This document shows positions 33,498 through 43,182 of a stretch of DNA of 52,112 bases, piece after piece. The stretch lies in the NCBI GenBank assembly GCA_026225235.1, contig JAMFSK010000073.1, positions 1 to 52,112 on the forward strand, read 5' to 3'. The notes beneath the pieces are model-generated. The model had not been told where the DNA came from. It saw only the letters and a list, made by a program, of their open reading frames with translations, and ran no database searches. The DNA is from Burkholderiales bacterium (GTDB taxonomy: Bacteria > Pseudomonadota > Gammaproteobacteria > Burkholderiales > Burkholderiaceae). The number at the start of each line of letters is the position of its first letter. The first letter of the stretch is position 1. A program made the translations under genes and the position numbers.

Positions 33498-33726
33498 AGC
33501 GCGACGAGTGGCCAGTCAGGTAAGGCCGGACAGGGCAGGAGACCCGGTTCGAGCTTTCAGCGCCGCGGGAGATAAGGCGGCAGGCCATTCGCATAGCAGG
33601 TAATCGGGGTCGCAGGACAGCAAGCGGCAAGCAGCACAGAGCGAGCGCCGCGAGCAGAGTAGGCAGGCTGTAAAGGCAGTCGACTCAATCCACTCATACA
33701 ACCATAAAGACCAGGACGGGCAGACT

Positions 33727-34878
33727 ATGTTGATCAGAACAATTGCAGTTGTGTCGTGCGCGGCCACCTTGCTGGCTGCGTGCGCACCAGGACCGTGGCT
33801 CGACAAGACCCGGCTTCAGGACGACCTTGACGCGAAGACGTCGACCGAGGTCTATCCGGTCCAGCCGATCACCGCTGACGTGATCATGAAGCAGGTCGAG
33901 AAAGTGACCATCGAGCAGGCCAGCAGCCTGCCGAGCGACACCGCGGCCTGGGACTACCATGTCGGCACCGACGATATTCTCGGCGTGACCGTCTGGGATC
34001 ACCCCGAGCTCTCGTCGACGACGCCGACCGCCGTGCCCGAAAGCACGACCGGCGCACCGCCGCTGCCGACCTCGAACACCGTGCCGTCCGACAACAACGG
34101 CCACCGCGTGGGCGCCGATGGCGCGATCTTCTTCCCGACCCTCGGCCGCGTGAAAGTCGCCGGCGAGTCGATCGAACAGGTTCGTACGCAATTCGTTCGC
34201 ATGCTGTCGAAAAACGTGCGCGACCCGCAAGTCGATGTTCGCGTGCTGGCCTATCGTAGCCAGCGCGTGCAGATGACCGGCGAGCTCAAGAATCCGGGCA
34301 CCATGGCTATCACCGACGTCCCGCTGACGCTCGTCGATGCCATCGCCCGCGCAGGCGGCGAAACGCCGGCTGCCGACCTCTCGCGCCTGCATCTGACGCG
34401 CGACGGCCAGACCATGACGATCGACGCACAGTCGATCCTCGAACACGGCCGCATGAAAGAGAACGTGCTGCTCAAAGCGGGCGATGTCGTCAACGTGCCG
34501 GACCGCAGCGATGCGCGGATCTTCGTGCTCGGCGAAGTCGTCAAGCCGCAGACGGTGCAGATCAACCGCGCCGGCCTGACGCTCGCCGACGCACTCGCGA
34601 GCGTCAACAGCATCGACGCGCTCTCCGCCGATCCGCGCCAGATCTACGTGATTCGCGGCGCAGCCGATAATCCGCAGAAGCCGACCGTCTACCGTCTCGA
34701 CATGACGCAGGTCGACGCACTGTTGCTTCAAACCCAATTCGCGCTCCAACCGCTCGATGTGGTGTATGTCGGCACCTCAAGTGCGGTACGGTTCAACCGG
34801 GTGCTCGCGCAGATCACACCGGCGCTGTCTTCGTTGTTCTATACCAAGGCACTGGTGTCGCCGAACTCGGGCTATTAA
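33727..34878 (+). CDS. wza: Polysaccharide export lipoprotein, Wza type
   Basis: The 383-residue protein has a lipoprotein signal with lipobox LLAAC (Cys19). The poly-export domain (YHVGTDDILGVTVWDHPEL, then GADGAIFFPTLGRVKVAGES) is followed by SLBB repeats (RVQMTGELKNPGTMAITDVP, RIFVLGEVVKPQTVQINRAG) and a C-terminal amphipathic stretch. Wza forms the octameric outer-membrane channel for Wzx/Wzy polymers, docking on Wzc, which is encoded next. The 229-bp gap before it and AGGAC upstream of the ATG leave room for a separate promoter. Confidence 0.94.
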   Translation: MLIRTIAVVSCAATLLAACAPGPWLDKTRLQDDLDAKTSTEVYPVQPITADVIMKQVEKVTIEQASSLPSDTAAWDYHVGTDDILGVTVWDHPELSSTTPTAVPESTTGAPPLPTSNTVPSDNNGHRVGADGAIFFPTLGRVKVAGESIEQVRTQFVRMLSKNVRDPQVDVRVLAYRSQRVQMTGELKNPGTMAITDVPLTLVDAIARAGGETPAADLSRLHLTRDGQTMTIDAQSILEHGRMKENVLLKAGDVVNVPDRSDARIFVLGEVVKPQTVQINRAGLTLADALASVNSIDALSADPRQIYVIRGAADNPQKPTVYRLDMTQVDALLLQTQFALQPLDVVYVGTSSAVRFNRVLAQITPALSSLFYTKALVSPNSGY

Positions 34879-34922
34879 GCCGTCGACGAGTTAGCAGGCG
34901 AACGACAGACCGACAGACCAGC

Positions 34923-34941
34923 GGGTGGCCATTGGCCACCC
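34923..34941 (+). repeat. Perfect hairpin between wza and wzc
   Basis: An 8-bp perfect stem (GGGTGGCC / GGCCACCC) with a 3-base loop lies 45 bp after the wza stop, within a 193-bp gap. There is no following T-run. It may reduce read-through or protect the wza message. Confidence 0.5.
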
Positions 34942-35071
34942 CTCAAGCGGCTTGACCGAGCGGCTGAAGAAGCAGGTTGATTGACCGGGCTTTTCAATGC
35001 AGGCGACCAGCGCGCGATGACGCGCGCGGGCCACGCAAGCCGATGCGGTAGATGAAACAGAGGTGATGAAA

Positions 35072-37423
35072 GTGAACAGGCCTTATCTCTTACCCGCGCC
35101 GCCCACGAGCGCGCCCCCCCAGATGCCGCCGCAGTACGCGCAGTTTTCGAACGCAGGCGAAGAAGACGACGAGTTTGTACTCGGCGATCTCGTCGCGATC
35201 CTGCGACGTCAGGTCTGGTGGATTCTCGGCATCGCACTCGTGATCGCCCTGCTGGCGAGCGTCTATGCGTATCTGCAGACCAAGATCTACTCGGCCGATG
35301 CGCTGCTGCAGGTCGAGCCGGCCGCGCAGAACATGGTGGGCCTGACCAATGTCCAGGGTCAGCCGCAGCCCGCGCAGCCGCTCACGACCGACGCGCAGAT
35401 CGAGTTGCTCAAGAGCCGCTCGGTGCTGGGGCAGGTGGTCGATCAGTTCGATCTCGATTTCGCGGCCTATCCGAATGTCGCGCCGGTACTCGGCAAGGTC
35501 GCCATGAAGCTTCACCACGGCGCCGGACTGTCGCGCGCCTGGCTTGGGCTGAGCCAGTACGCGTGGGGCGGGGAGCAGATCCATGTCGATTCGATCGACG
35601 TGCCTCAGTCGCTCGAAGGCGCGCTGCTTGAACTCAAGACGCTACCCGGCAACCGCTACGAACTCGCCGAACCCGATGGACAGGTTCTGCTCGATGGCAC
35701 CGTTGGCCAGCTCGAACATGGCAATGGCGTATCGATCCAGGTCACTCAACTGGTCGCGCGGCCGGGCACGCATTTCACGGTCGTCAAGCAGAATGAACTC
35801 GAGGCTGTGAGTCGCCTCGCATCCAGCCTGCGTGTGCTGGAACTCGGAAAAGACACCGGCGTCCTGCAGATCTCGCTCGACGGCGCCGATCCGCAACAGA
35901 TCACCGATGTGCTGAACTCGGTGACCGCCTCGTTCATGGCCGAGCATCTGGCCCGCAAGCAGGAAGAGTCAAGCCGCATGCTGACCTTCCTCAACGGCGA
36001 ACTCCCGAAATTCAAGACGGACCTCGAAAAGGCCGAAGACGCGCTCGCGCAGTACCGCGCGAAAGCCGGCTCCATGGCGCCGACCACCGAATCGCAAACC
36101 TACCTGACGGGCGGCATCCAGTACGAACAGCAAATGGCGCAGTTGCGCCTGCAACGCACGCAGATGCTTCAGCGCTTCACCGAAAATTCCGACGTCGTCC
36201 AGTCGATCGACGCGCAGCTCGCCCAGCTCGGTGCCGAGAAAGCGCACCTCGATGAACGCTTCAACGGCATGCCGGCCGACCAGCAAGCCGCGGTCGCGCT
36301 GGAACGCAATGCGAAGGTCGCTGAAGAAGTCTATGTGCAGCTCGTCAACAAGACGCAGGAACTCTCGGTCAACCGCGCCGGCACCATCGGCAACGTCCAT
36401 GTGGTCGACCAGGCCATGCGTCCGTCGGTACCGATCAAGCCGAATCGCGCGATGATCATCAGCGGCGCGACGATCTTCGGTCTGATCCTCGGCTGTGTGT
36501 TCGCCTTTGTCCGTCAGACCTTCTTCAGCGGTGTCGATGACCCCGACCAGGTTGAACGCAGTCTGCATCTGCCGATCTTTGGCTCGATCTCGTACAGCGC
36601 CGAACAAGCGCGTTTCGATGGCGCAAGCGCGCTCGCGCGCAATCCGCCGCGGCCGATGCTGGCCAATGGCACGCCGCCGTCGAACGGGCGCGGCGTGGTG
36701 GTGCGCTCCGCCGACGAGAGGACGCGTGATGGCGTGGGCCTGCCCCTGCTCGCGCGCCAGTTCCCGCATGACATGACCGTCGAGGCGCTGCGCAACTTCC
36801 GCACGGCGCTGCAATTCGGCATCGCCGACGCACCGAATCGCGTTGTCGCGCTGACCGGGCCGTCACCTTCCGTTGGCAAGAGCTTCCTCACAGTGAACCT
36901 TGCCGTGCTGATGGCCGAAGCGGGCAAGCGCGTCCTGCTGATCGACGCCGACCTGCGTCGCGGCCACCTCGGCGACTACTTTGGCCGTCGTGGCGGGCAG
37001 GGCCTGTCTGAACTTCTGTGTGGCCAGATCGATCCGCGCGACGCGCTCGTGACAACCGGCATGCACAACCTGCATTTCATCGGCAGCGGCGCGCATCCGC
37101 CTAACCCGTCAGAGCTGTTGATGACGCCGCGCCTGCGGCAGTGCCTCGAAGAACTCGAGACCGACTACGACATCATCCTGATCGATACGCCGCCTGTGCT
37201 CGCCGTGACCGATGCGTCGCTGATCGCGCACGTCGCTGGTACCACGGTCATGGTGCTGCGCTCGGGCGCCCATACCGAGCGCGAGATTGCCGAGTCCCTC
37301 AAGCGGCTCGACCGCGCCGGTGCGCGTGTGCTCGGTGGCGTGTTCAACGCCGTGCCGGGCAATCGTGGCCAGCATGGTTATGAATACGCCTATGCCTACC
37401 AGTACGGTGCGGGGCCGAGCTGA
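35072..37423 (+). CDS. wzc: Wzc-type tyrosine autokinase / chain-length regulator
   Basis: I favour the GTG at 35072 (783 residues) because AGAGG ends eight bases upstream; the ATG at 35066 is only two bases from it. A Wzz domain with transmembrane helices near 50-70 (VWWILGIALVIALLASVYAY) and near 465 (MIISGATIFGLILGCVFAF) encloses a periplasmic coiled coil. The cytoplasmic BY-kinase domain has Walker A GPSPSVGKSF (~598), A' LLIDADLRRG and B IILIDTPP. It ends in a Tyr cluster YEYAYAYQY for autophosphorylation. It controls polymer length and opens Wza. The stop overlaps the next ATG. Confidence 0.94.
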   Translation: MNRPYLLPAPPTSAPPQMPPQYAQFSNAGEEDDEFVLGDLVAILRRQVWWILGIALVIALLASVYAYLQTKIYSADALLQVEPAAQNMVGLTNVQGQPQPAQPLTTDAQIELLKSRSVLGQVVDQFDLDFAAYPNVAPVLGKVAMKLHHGAGLSRAWLGLSQYAWGGEQIHVDSIDVPQSLEGALLELKTLPGNRYELAEPDGQVLLDGTVGQLEHGNGVSIQVTQLVARPGTHFTVVKQNELEAVSRLASSLRVLELGKDTGVLQISLDGADPQQITDVLNSVTASFMAEHLARKQEESSRMLTFLNGELPKFKTDLEKAEDALAQYRAKAGSMAPTTESQTYLTGGIQYEQQMAQLRLQRTQMLQRFTENSDVVQSIDAQLAQLGAEKAHLDERFNGMPADQQAAVALERNAKVAEEVYVQLVNKTQELSVNRAGTIGNVHVVDQAMRPSVPIKPNRAMIISGATIFGLILGCVFAFVRQTFFSGVDDPDQVERSLHLPIFGSISYSAEQARFDGASALARNPPRPMLANGTPPSNGRGVVVRSADERTRDGVGLPLLARQFPHDMTVEALRNFRTALQFGIADAPNRVVALTGPSPSVGKSFLTVNLAVLMAEAGKRVLLIDADLRRGHLGDYFGRRGGQGLSELLCGQIDPRDALVTTGMHNLHFIGSGAHPPNPSELLMTPRLRQCLEELETDYDIILIDTPPVLAVTDASLIAHVAGTTVMVLRSGAHTEREIAESLKRLDRAGARVLGGVFNAVPGNRGQHGYEYAYAYQYGAGPS

Positions 37424-39126
37424 TGCGTGCAAACGACCCGGCCCGTGCGCGTTACGCCGGCTCGGCTGCGTTTGCACTCGAACGAGGCGATGAGTCGCGG
37501 CAAGCGTCCGGGCAGGACGACGACCCTCAAGACCGCTTTGGCAACAGCACCGAGCGTCCTGCACGAGGCGCCGCCGCCCGCGCGGCGAACGCCTCACGCA
37601 GTCCGACTCCGTCCATGAGCGCGCGCGGCGCTTCAGGACGCCCCTACCAGGGCGCCTTGCTCCAGCCGCCGCCGCAATCGGCCGTCATGCCCGTCGACGA
37701 AGTTGTCGTACGGCGTGGCTGGCGTGCCGCTATGGCGAGTCCGGCTATGCCGGGTGCGGCGGTGTTCGGGCTCACGCTGCTGTTGATCATCGCGCACCAA
37801 GGGCGCGTGCTGCAGCTGTTCTATCCGGTCGCCTGCGCGCTTGCCGGTGTGGTGCTTTATCGCCGCCACCCCGTGCACTGGCTGTCGTTCGTTTGCTGGC
37901 TTGTATTCCTGACGCCGGCGGTGCGCCGCTTTGCCGACTACTACAACGGTGCGTTCAACCAGACGAGCCCGATCATGGTCGCGCCGTTGATCGTGACGGC
38001 GCTAAGTGGGATCGGTGCGCTGCGCTATCACCGCGTTCTTGCGCAACGTCGCGCGATGCCGCTGATGCTCGCGGTCTCGGGCGTGCTCTATGGTTTCCTG
38101 GTGGGGGTCGTGCGTGCGGGTCCGTTGCCCGCGGTGTTCGCGATGACGCTCTGGGCACTGCCGCCGTTGGTGGGTTTTCACTTGCTGATTCATTGGCGCC
38201 TCTACGGCGAATTCCGCCGTGTGCTGATGCTGACCTTCAAGTACGGCGCCTTGTTGATGGGCGTCTACGGCGTGATCGAATTTGTCGTCATGCCGCCTTG
38301 GGATGCGTTCTGGCTCGAAGGCTCGAAGATGCTCTCCGAGGGCGACCCTGTCCCGTTCGGGATCCGCGTGGCGAGCACGATGAATTCGAGCGGACCGTAT
38401 GCGATCGCCGCGATGGTCTGCCTGCTTTACCTGATGGCCGGCAGCGGCAAGGTTCGCTCGATCGCAGCCTGCGCGGTGCTCTTCAGTTTGTTGCTGACCT
38501 CGGTTCGCACTGCCTGGGGCGGTCTCGTGATCGGCCTGATGTTCCCGCTCTATGGGCTGAGCCTGCGTCTGCGCATGCGGTTGATCGGCAGCGCGGTGGC
38601 GCTTGCCGTGCTGACGTTGCCCCTGCTGACGATCGACAAGATTGCCGATCCGGTGATGAAGCGTTTCTCGTCGATCGGCGACTTGAGCCACGACAACAGT
38701 TTCGCGGACCGCAGTGCCTTCTACGCCAACTTCCTCGACACCGCGCTGACCGACATCGCGGGTCAGGGTCTTGGCTCGACAGGGGCTGCGACCAAACTCG
38801 ATTCGGGTGCGGGTGCCGGCGCGTATGGTGTGTTCGACAGCGGCCTGATGGAAATTCCGTTTGTGCTCGGTTGGCCGGGTACGTTGTTGTTCGTGAGCGG
38901 GGTGCTATGGCTCCTTGCGCGCGCCTTCGTGTGTGCGATCCGGATTCGCAAGGATCGGGTGGCCGCGTCGGGGGTGGGCATCGGCATCGGCCTGCTTGCC
39001 ATGTTGCTTTCCGCCAATATGCTGACCGGTTCGGCCGGCATGTTCTTCTACATCAGCGTGATGTTGCCGGTGATCGGCCGACGCGCGATCCGGCACGGAC
39101 TGGCCGCACAGGTGGAGCCCACATGA
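37423..39126 (+). CDS. Wzy-like polysaccharide polymerase (O-antigen ligase family)
   Basis: The 567-residue membrane protein shares one base with the wzc stop (TGATG). The first ~100 residues are hydrophilic and Arg/Ala/Pro-rich, an unusual cytoplasmic extension. About ten to twelve transmembrane helices follow. The large periplasmic loop with the ligase/polymerase pattern (SFADRSAFYANFLDTALTDI, GQGLGSTG, around 430-460) suggests Wzy_C family membership. It would join lipid-linked repeat units in the periplasm. A later start (Met88, MPVDEVVVRRGW) is possible, but the tight overlap with wzc favours the first ATG. Confidence 0.82.
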   Translation: MRANDPARARYAGSAAFALERGDESRQASGQDDDPQDRFGNSTERPARGAAARAANASRSPTPSMSARGASGRPYQGALLQPPPQSAVMPVDEVVVRRGWRAAMASPAMPGAAVFGLTLLLIIAHQGRVLQLFYPVACALAGVVLYRRHPVHWLSFVCWLVFLTPAVRRFADYYNGAFNQTSPIMVAPLIVTALSGIGALRYHRVLAQRRAMPLMLAVSGVLYGFLVGVVRAGPLPAVFAMTLWALPPLVGFHLLIHWRLYGEFRRVLMLTFKYGALLMGVYGVIEFVVMPPWDAFWLEGSKMLSEGDPVPFGIRVASTMNSSGPYAIAAMVCLLYLMAGSGKVRSIAACAVLFSLLLTSVRTAWGGLVIGLMFPLYGLSLRLRMRLIGSAVALAVLTLPLLTIDKIADPVMKRFSSIGDLSHDNSFADRSAFYANFLDTALTDIAGQGLGSTGAATKLDSGAGAGAYGVFDSGLMEIPFVLGWPGTLLFVSGVLWLLARAFVCAIRIRKDRVAASGVGIGIGLLAMLLSANMLTGSAGMFFYISVMLPVIGRRAIRHGLAAQVEPT

Positions 39127-40313
39127 AAATTGCGATCGTCACGCATACCGTTGCGCGCGGTGACGGACAGGGGCGCGTCAACCTCGAGATCGTCCGGGCG
39201 GCGCTCGCAGCGGGCTTCGAAATCACCCTCGTCGCCTCGCGTGTCGAACCCGCACTGCTCAATGACTCGCGCGTGCGCTGGATCGAGATTCCGGTGGGCC
39301 GTTTGCCGACACGGCTGCTCCAGTACCAGAGCTTCGCCGTGCGCGCGGGTCTCTGGCTGTCGCGCCATCGCAGCGAGTTCGACATCGTCCACCTGAACGG
39401 CTTTATCGCGTGGGCGCGCGGCGATGTGAACTCGGTCCACTTTGTCCATCAGGGTTTTCTGCGCAGTGGATTTTACCCGTTCAAGTTTTTCGGCTCGGCA
39501 AGCCAGGCCTACCAGGTGATGTTCAACCGGCTCAATGCACGCCTCGAGCGCTGGGCGTTCAAGCGCACGCGTGTGATCGTGCCAGTCTCGCACAAGGTGG
39601 CGACCGAGGTGGCCGCACACGGGCTCGACGTGAATGCGATGCAAGTGATCCACAACGGCGTCGACAACACCGAATTCTGTCCGGGAGACGCGGAGCGCGC
39701 ACGCTTCAATCTGCCTGCCGATGTGTTCATGCTGCTGTTCGCGGGCGATCTACGCGTGAGCCGCAAGAACCTCGACACGGTCCTCGATGCGCTTGAACGT
39801 CTACCCGCGCATATCCACGTTGCCGTCGCAGCCGATATCTCGGGCGAGAACCCGTATGCTGCGACGGTTGCCGCGCGCGGTCTTGTCTCGCGGGTCCACT
39901 TTCTCGGCATGATCAGGACGATGCCGGCCGTGATGCGCTCGGTCAACGCGTTTGTGTTTCCGTCGCGCTATGAAGCGATGAGTCTCGTCCTGCTTGAGGC
40001 CCTGTCATCGGGCTTGCCGGTGGTGACCGCGACCTCCGCGGGGGGCGCCGAAGTGATCGATCCGGCATGCGGGGTGGTGCTCGATGATCCGAATGATGTC
40101 GATGGCCTGGTTGCCGCGATCGCTGAACTCGCCGCGCAACCCGAACGCACCCGCGAAATGGGGCAGGCGGCGCGGCGCATTGCGCTGACGCTAGGGTGGG
40201 ATTCAATGGGCGAACGCTACCTGGCGCTTTACCGACGCCTCGCCGCCGCGCCCAACTATCAGACGTCGCCGGGCAATGCCGAGACGACGCAACGAAATAC
40301 GGGGTCTATATGA
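39123..40313 (+). CDS. Family 4 glycosyltransferase
   Basis: The start at 39123 (MKIAIVTHTVARGDGQGRV) overlaps the polymerase stop by 4 bp, giving 396 residues. The GT-B fold shows the N-terminal Gly-rich loop, a central IHNGVDNTEFCPGD hinge near 180, and the C-terminal donor motif RYEAMSLVLLEALSSGLPVV with the E-x7-E pattern. It is a retaining transferase that likely builds the repeat unit. GYxPF-like hydrophobic patches near 120 may contact the membrane. Coupled to the next transferase by ATGA. Confidence 0.9.
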   Translation: MKIAIVTHTVARGDGQGRVNLEIVRAALAAGFEITLVASRVEPALLNDSRVRWIEIPVGRLPTRLLQYQSFAVRAGLWLSRHRSEFDIVHLNGFIAWARGDVNSVHFVHQGFLRSGFYPFKFFGSASQAYQVMFNRLNARLERWAFKRTRVIVPVSHKVATEVAAHGLDVNAMQVIHNGVDNTEFCPGDAERARFNLPADVFMLLFAGDLRVSRKNLDTVLDALERLPAHIHVAVAADISGENPYAATVAARGLVSRVHFLGMIRTMPAVMRSVNAFVFPSRYEAMSLVLLEALSSGLPVVTATSAGGAEVIDPACGVVLDDPNDVDGLVAAIAELAAQPERTREMGQAARRIALTLGWDSMGERYLALYRRLAAAPNYQTSPGNAETTQRNTGSI

Positions 40314-41563
40314 ATAACGAGCGACGTATCTCCGCATTGCAACTGGGTTTGCACTGGTTCCCCGAGCGCCCGGGCGGTCTTGACCGGATCTACCAGAACC
40401 TGATCGATGCGCTGCCGGCAGCCGGGGTCGATGTGCGCGGGCTCGTGGCGGGTAGCGCCCAGGTCGAAGCCGCTTCGAACGGCGTCGTGCGGGCATTCGC
40501 TCCGCCCGATTCACCGTTGCTGCACCGCTTGCGCAGTGTGCGTCGCGAAGTCCGGCGTTCGCTCGCCGAGACCGATCCCGACCTGATCGTCTCGCACTTC
40601 GCGCTCTACGGTGCACCGGGGCTCGATCTGTATCGGGGTCGGCCTCTCGTGTCGCATTTCCAGGGGCCGTGGTCGGCCGAAACGGAAGTCGAGCGGGGCG
40701 GTGCGAGCTCGAAATTCAGTGCGCTCGTCAAGGCCATGGTCGAGGGTGCGGTGTATCGGCGCTCGACCCGGATCATCGTGCTGTCGACGGCGTTCCGCGA
40801 TGTCCTGCAAGCGCGGTTTCGGATTCCAGACGATGTGATTCGCGTGATTCCAGGCTGTGTCGATGTCTCGCGCTTCACGATCAACACGACGCCTGAAGCC
40901 GCGCGCGCCGCGCTCGGCCTGCCGTCGGATCGCCCGATCGTCGTGACGGTGCGGCGTCTCGCACGCCGCATGGGGATCGAGGATCTGATCGACAGCTTCC
41001 GCCAGGTACGTCACACCGTGCCCGACGCCTTGCTCGTGATTGTCGGCGGCGGCGCGTTGACCGCTGCGCTGCGCAAGCGCATCGACGAACAAGGGCTCGG
41101 CGATCATGTGCGATTGCTCGGCCGGGTGGAGGACGACAAGCTGCCGCTCGTGTATCGTGCGGCCGATCTGTCGATCGTGCCGACGGTCGCCCTCGAAGGG
41201 TTTGGCCTGACGACCATCGAGTCCCTCGCGACCGGCACGCCGGTGCTCGTGACGCCGGTCGGCGGTTTGCCCGAGGCCGTTGCCGGCCTCTCGCCCGACC
41301 TCGTGCTGCCGAACTTCGGCGCCAATGCGCTCGCGGCCGGCATCGTCGACGCCTTGCGCGGACATCTGCGCCTGCCGTCAGCCGATGCCTGTCATGCATA
41401 TGCGCGCAATGGTTTCGACGTGCCGGTGAAAGCGGCACGCACTGCCAAGGTCTATCACGAGGCCGTGCGTGTGTTCGGCGAAAGCCATCCGGGTACCGGT
41501 CTCGACCGGAAGAAAAGCGACGACACCCTGATGCGCCGCGATATGGCTAGCCGTACGCGATAA
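40310..41563 (+). CDS. Family 4 glycosyltransferase
   Basis: The ATG at 40310 overlaps the preceding stop, giving 417 residues beginning MNNERRISALQLGLHWFPER. GT4 features are the PGGLDRIYQNLIDAL loop near 20, VIPGCVDVSRFT near 180, and VALEGFGLTTIESLATGTPV with E-x7-E near 305. It acts with the preceding transferase on the exopolysaccharide repeat unit. It is the last gene of this plus-strand run, which ends at a strong terminator. Confidence 0.9.
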   Translation: MNNERRISALQLGLHWFPERPGGLDRIYQNLIDALPAAGVDVRGLVAGSAQVEAASNGVVRAFAPPDSPLLHRLRSVRREVRRSLAETDPDLIVSHFALYGAPGLDLYRGRPLVSHFQGPWSAETEVERGGASSKFSALVKAMVEGAVYRRSTRIIVLSTAFRDVLQARFRIPDDVIRVIPGCVDVSRFTINTTPEAARAALGLPSDRPIVVTVRRLARRMGIEDLIDSFRQVRHTVPDALLVIVGGGALTAALRKRIDEQGLGDHVRLLGRVEDDKLPLVYRAADLSIVPTVALEGFGLTTIESLATGTPVLVTPVGGLPEAVAGLSPDLVLPNFGANALAAGIVDALRGHLRLPSADACHAYARNGFDVPVKAARTAKVYHEAVRVFGESHPGTGLDRKKSDDTLMRRDMASRTR

Positions 41564-41582
41564 CCGGAGCACAGAAGGACAA

Positions 41583-41621
41583 AACCCGTGGGCCGCGAAA
41601 GCGGCACACGGGTTCTTTTTT
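41583..41621 (+). terminator. Strong intrinsic terminator, probably bidirectional
   Basis: AACCCGTG pairs with CACGGGTT around an inner CCGC-GAAA-GCGG stem-loop (41583-41614), followed by C and six T (41616-41621). On the opposite strand a shorter T-run (four T) follows the same hairpin, so it can also stop the convergent minus-strand transferase gene. Confidence 0.92.
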
Positions 41622-41673
41622 GGGGCTGGCTATCTGCTGCTGCGCGTGGCGCCAGAAACTCGGCGCCGCGCAA

Positions 41674-42936
41674 TCAGACCGGAAAACTTGCCGTACGGCG
41701 CGTCGGCTGAACACTCTCCAGACCGCCGTGATCGGGGGTCTGCATCGAGTCGATCGCCATGACGGGTTCGGGCATGCCGAACTCTTCACGTTCGATCTGC
41801 ATCTTGCGGCTTGCGATTTTTTCGCCGACAAAGGCCTTGAACGCTGCACGAAATGCGCTGGGTGCATACCGTTCAGCTTGCGCACGGCAGTCGGCCGGCA
41901 GGAAGCGCGGCGTGTCGCCGGACTGGGCGACTTCGAAGCGATGCACGGCGTCGATGACTGACTCGACGGTTTGTTCTTCGAAGAACAGGCCCGTCGGGCG
42001 CACCGAACCGCTGCGTACCGTCTCGAGCGCGCCACCCATACCGAAGGCAATCACCGGTGTTCCGCAGGCCTGCGCTTCGAGCGGCGCAATGCCGAAGTCT
42101 TCTTTCGCGGCAAACAGGAACGCGCAAGCGCGTTGCATATGGTCACGCAGCACTTCGAAGGGCTGGTAGCCGAGCAGCTTCACATTGGGTGTCGCGATGG
42201 CGCGAATGCGCGCCATTTCCGGGCCGTCGCCGATCACGATCAGCTGTTTGTCGGGCATCTTCGCGAAGGCCTGAACGAGCAGGTCCATCCGCTTGTACGG
42301 CACCATGCGCGAGGCGGTCAGATAGAACGATTCCTTGTCGTTGCGCAGCGTGAAGCCTTCGAAATCGACAGACGGCGGAATCACCGTCGCCGTGCGACGG
42401 TAGATCTTGCTGATGCGGCGCGCGATGAAATGCGAGTTGCAGATAAAGTGATCGACACCGTTGCCGGTGCGTGCATCCCAATTGCGCATGTAGTGGAGAA
42501 TCGCGCGGGCGATCCATGCGCGCGGGCCATGCATGAGCTTCGCTTCGCGCAGATATTGATGCTGCAGATCCCATGCGTAGCGAATTGGCGAGTGCACGTA
42601 GCTGATATGAATCTGATCGGGGCCCGTGAGCACGCCCTTGGCCACCGCATGCGAGCTCGAGATCACGAGGTCGTAGCTGGACAGGTCGAGCTGCTCGATG
42701 GCAAGCGGCATCAGCGGCAAATAGCCGCGATAGCGCGTCTTGGCAAACGGCAGATGCTGGATAAAGGTCGTGCGGGCTTTCTTGCCGCGCACGAAACGCC
42801 GGTCGTCGAGAAAGTCGACGACGCTGAACAGGTCCGCATCGGGATAGCAGGCGAGGATCTGCTCGAGCACACGTTCGGCGCCCGCATACGTGACCAGCCA
42901 GTCGTGAACGATTGCAACTTTCAAGGGCGACTCCAT
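41674..42936 (-). CDS. Family 4 glycosyltransferase (inverted within the locus)
   Basis: This lies on the minus strand between plus-strand exopolysaccharide genes. From the ATG at 42934-42936 it has 420 residues (MESPLKVAIVHDWLVTYAGAER); a longer frame to 43002 adds 22 residues without a clear ribosome site. The GT4 fold has the N-terminal HDWL-GAER loop, SYVHSPIRYAWD near 115, IGDGPE near 235, and KEDFGIAPLEAQACGTPVI with E-x7-E. Related enzymes are often mannosyltransferases. It has its own promoter by necessity and ends at the shared terminator. Confidence 0.9.
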   Translation of the reverse strand: MESPLKVAIVHDWLVTYAGAERVLEQILACYPDADLFSVVDFLDDRRFVRGKKARTTFIQHLPFAKTRYRGYLPLMPLAIEQLDLSSYDLVISSSHAVAKGVLTGPDQIHISYVHSPIRYAWDLQHQYLREAKLMHGPRAWIARAILHYMRNWDARTGNGVDHFICNSHFIARRISKIYRRTATVIPPSVDFEGFTLRNDKESFYLTASRMVPYKRMDLLVQAFAKMPDKQLIVIGDGPEMARIRAIATPNVKLLGYQPFEVLRDHMQRACAFLFAAKEDFGIAPLEAQACGTPVIAFGMGGALETVRSGSVRPTGLFFEEQTVESVIDAVHRFEVAQSGDTPRFLPADCRAQAERYAPSAFRAAFKAFVGEKIASRKMQIEREEFGMPEPVMAIDSMQTPDHGGLESVQPTRRTASFPV

Positions 42937-43182
42937 CGGTGCGGCGTAAGCGCAACACCTGCGTTCCAGCGGGAAAAAGTTCAGGTCAAATGTTGTCGCC
43001 ATGAAGTGAGCACGCTCTTGAATCCCGCGTTGCTCACCTACTGCCCCACGTACATGCCGACGGGCTTTCCTGAATCTGATCCGATGCTAGTCGTTCACGC
43101 GGGAAGACTCGGTACGCAGGCGCACAGATGGTCGGGCGCTGCCCTTCGATAATCGCTTCACGCTGCAAGAGTCCGTCATTTC

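Noticed and set aside
35044..35051. GCGGTAG resembling an ops/JUMPstart element before wzc
   Set aside because: The first G and the downstream T of the element are missing and it sits inside the locus, not in its leader.
37893..39122. Plus-strand frame overlapping the polymerase and running into the GT4 gene
   Set aside because: Only the part from the ATG at 39123 matches a protein family; the upstream part is an out-of-frame shadow of the polymerase.
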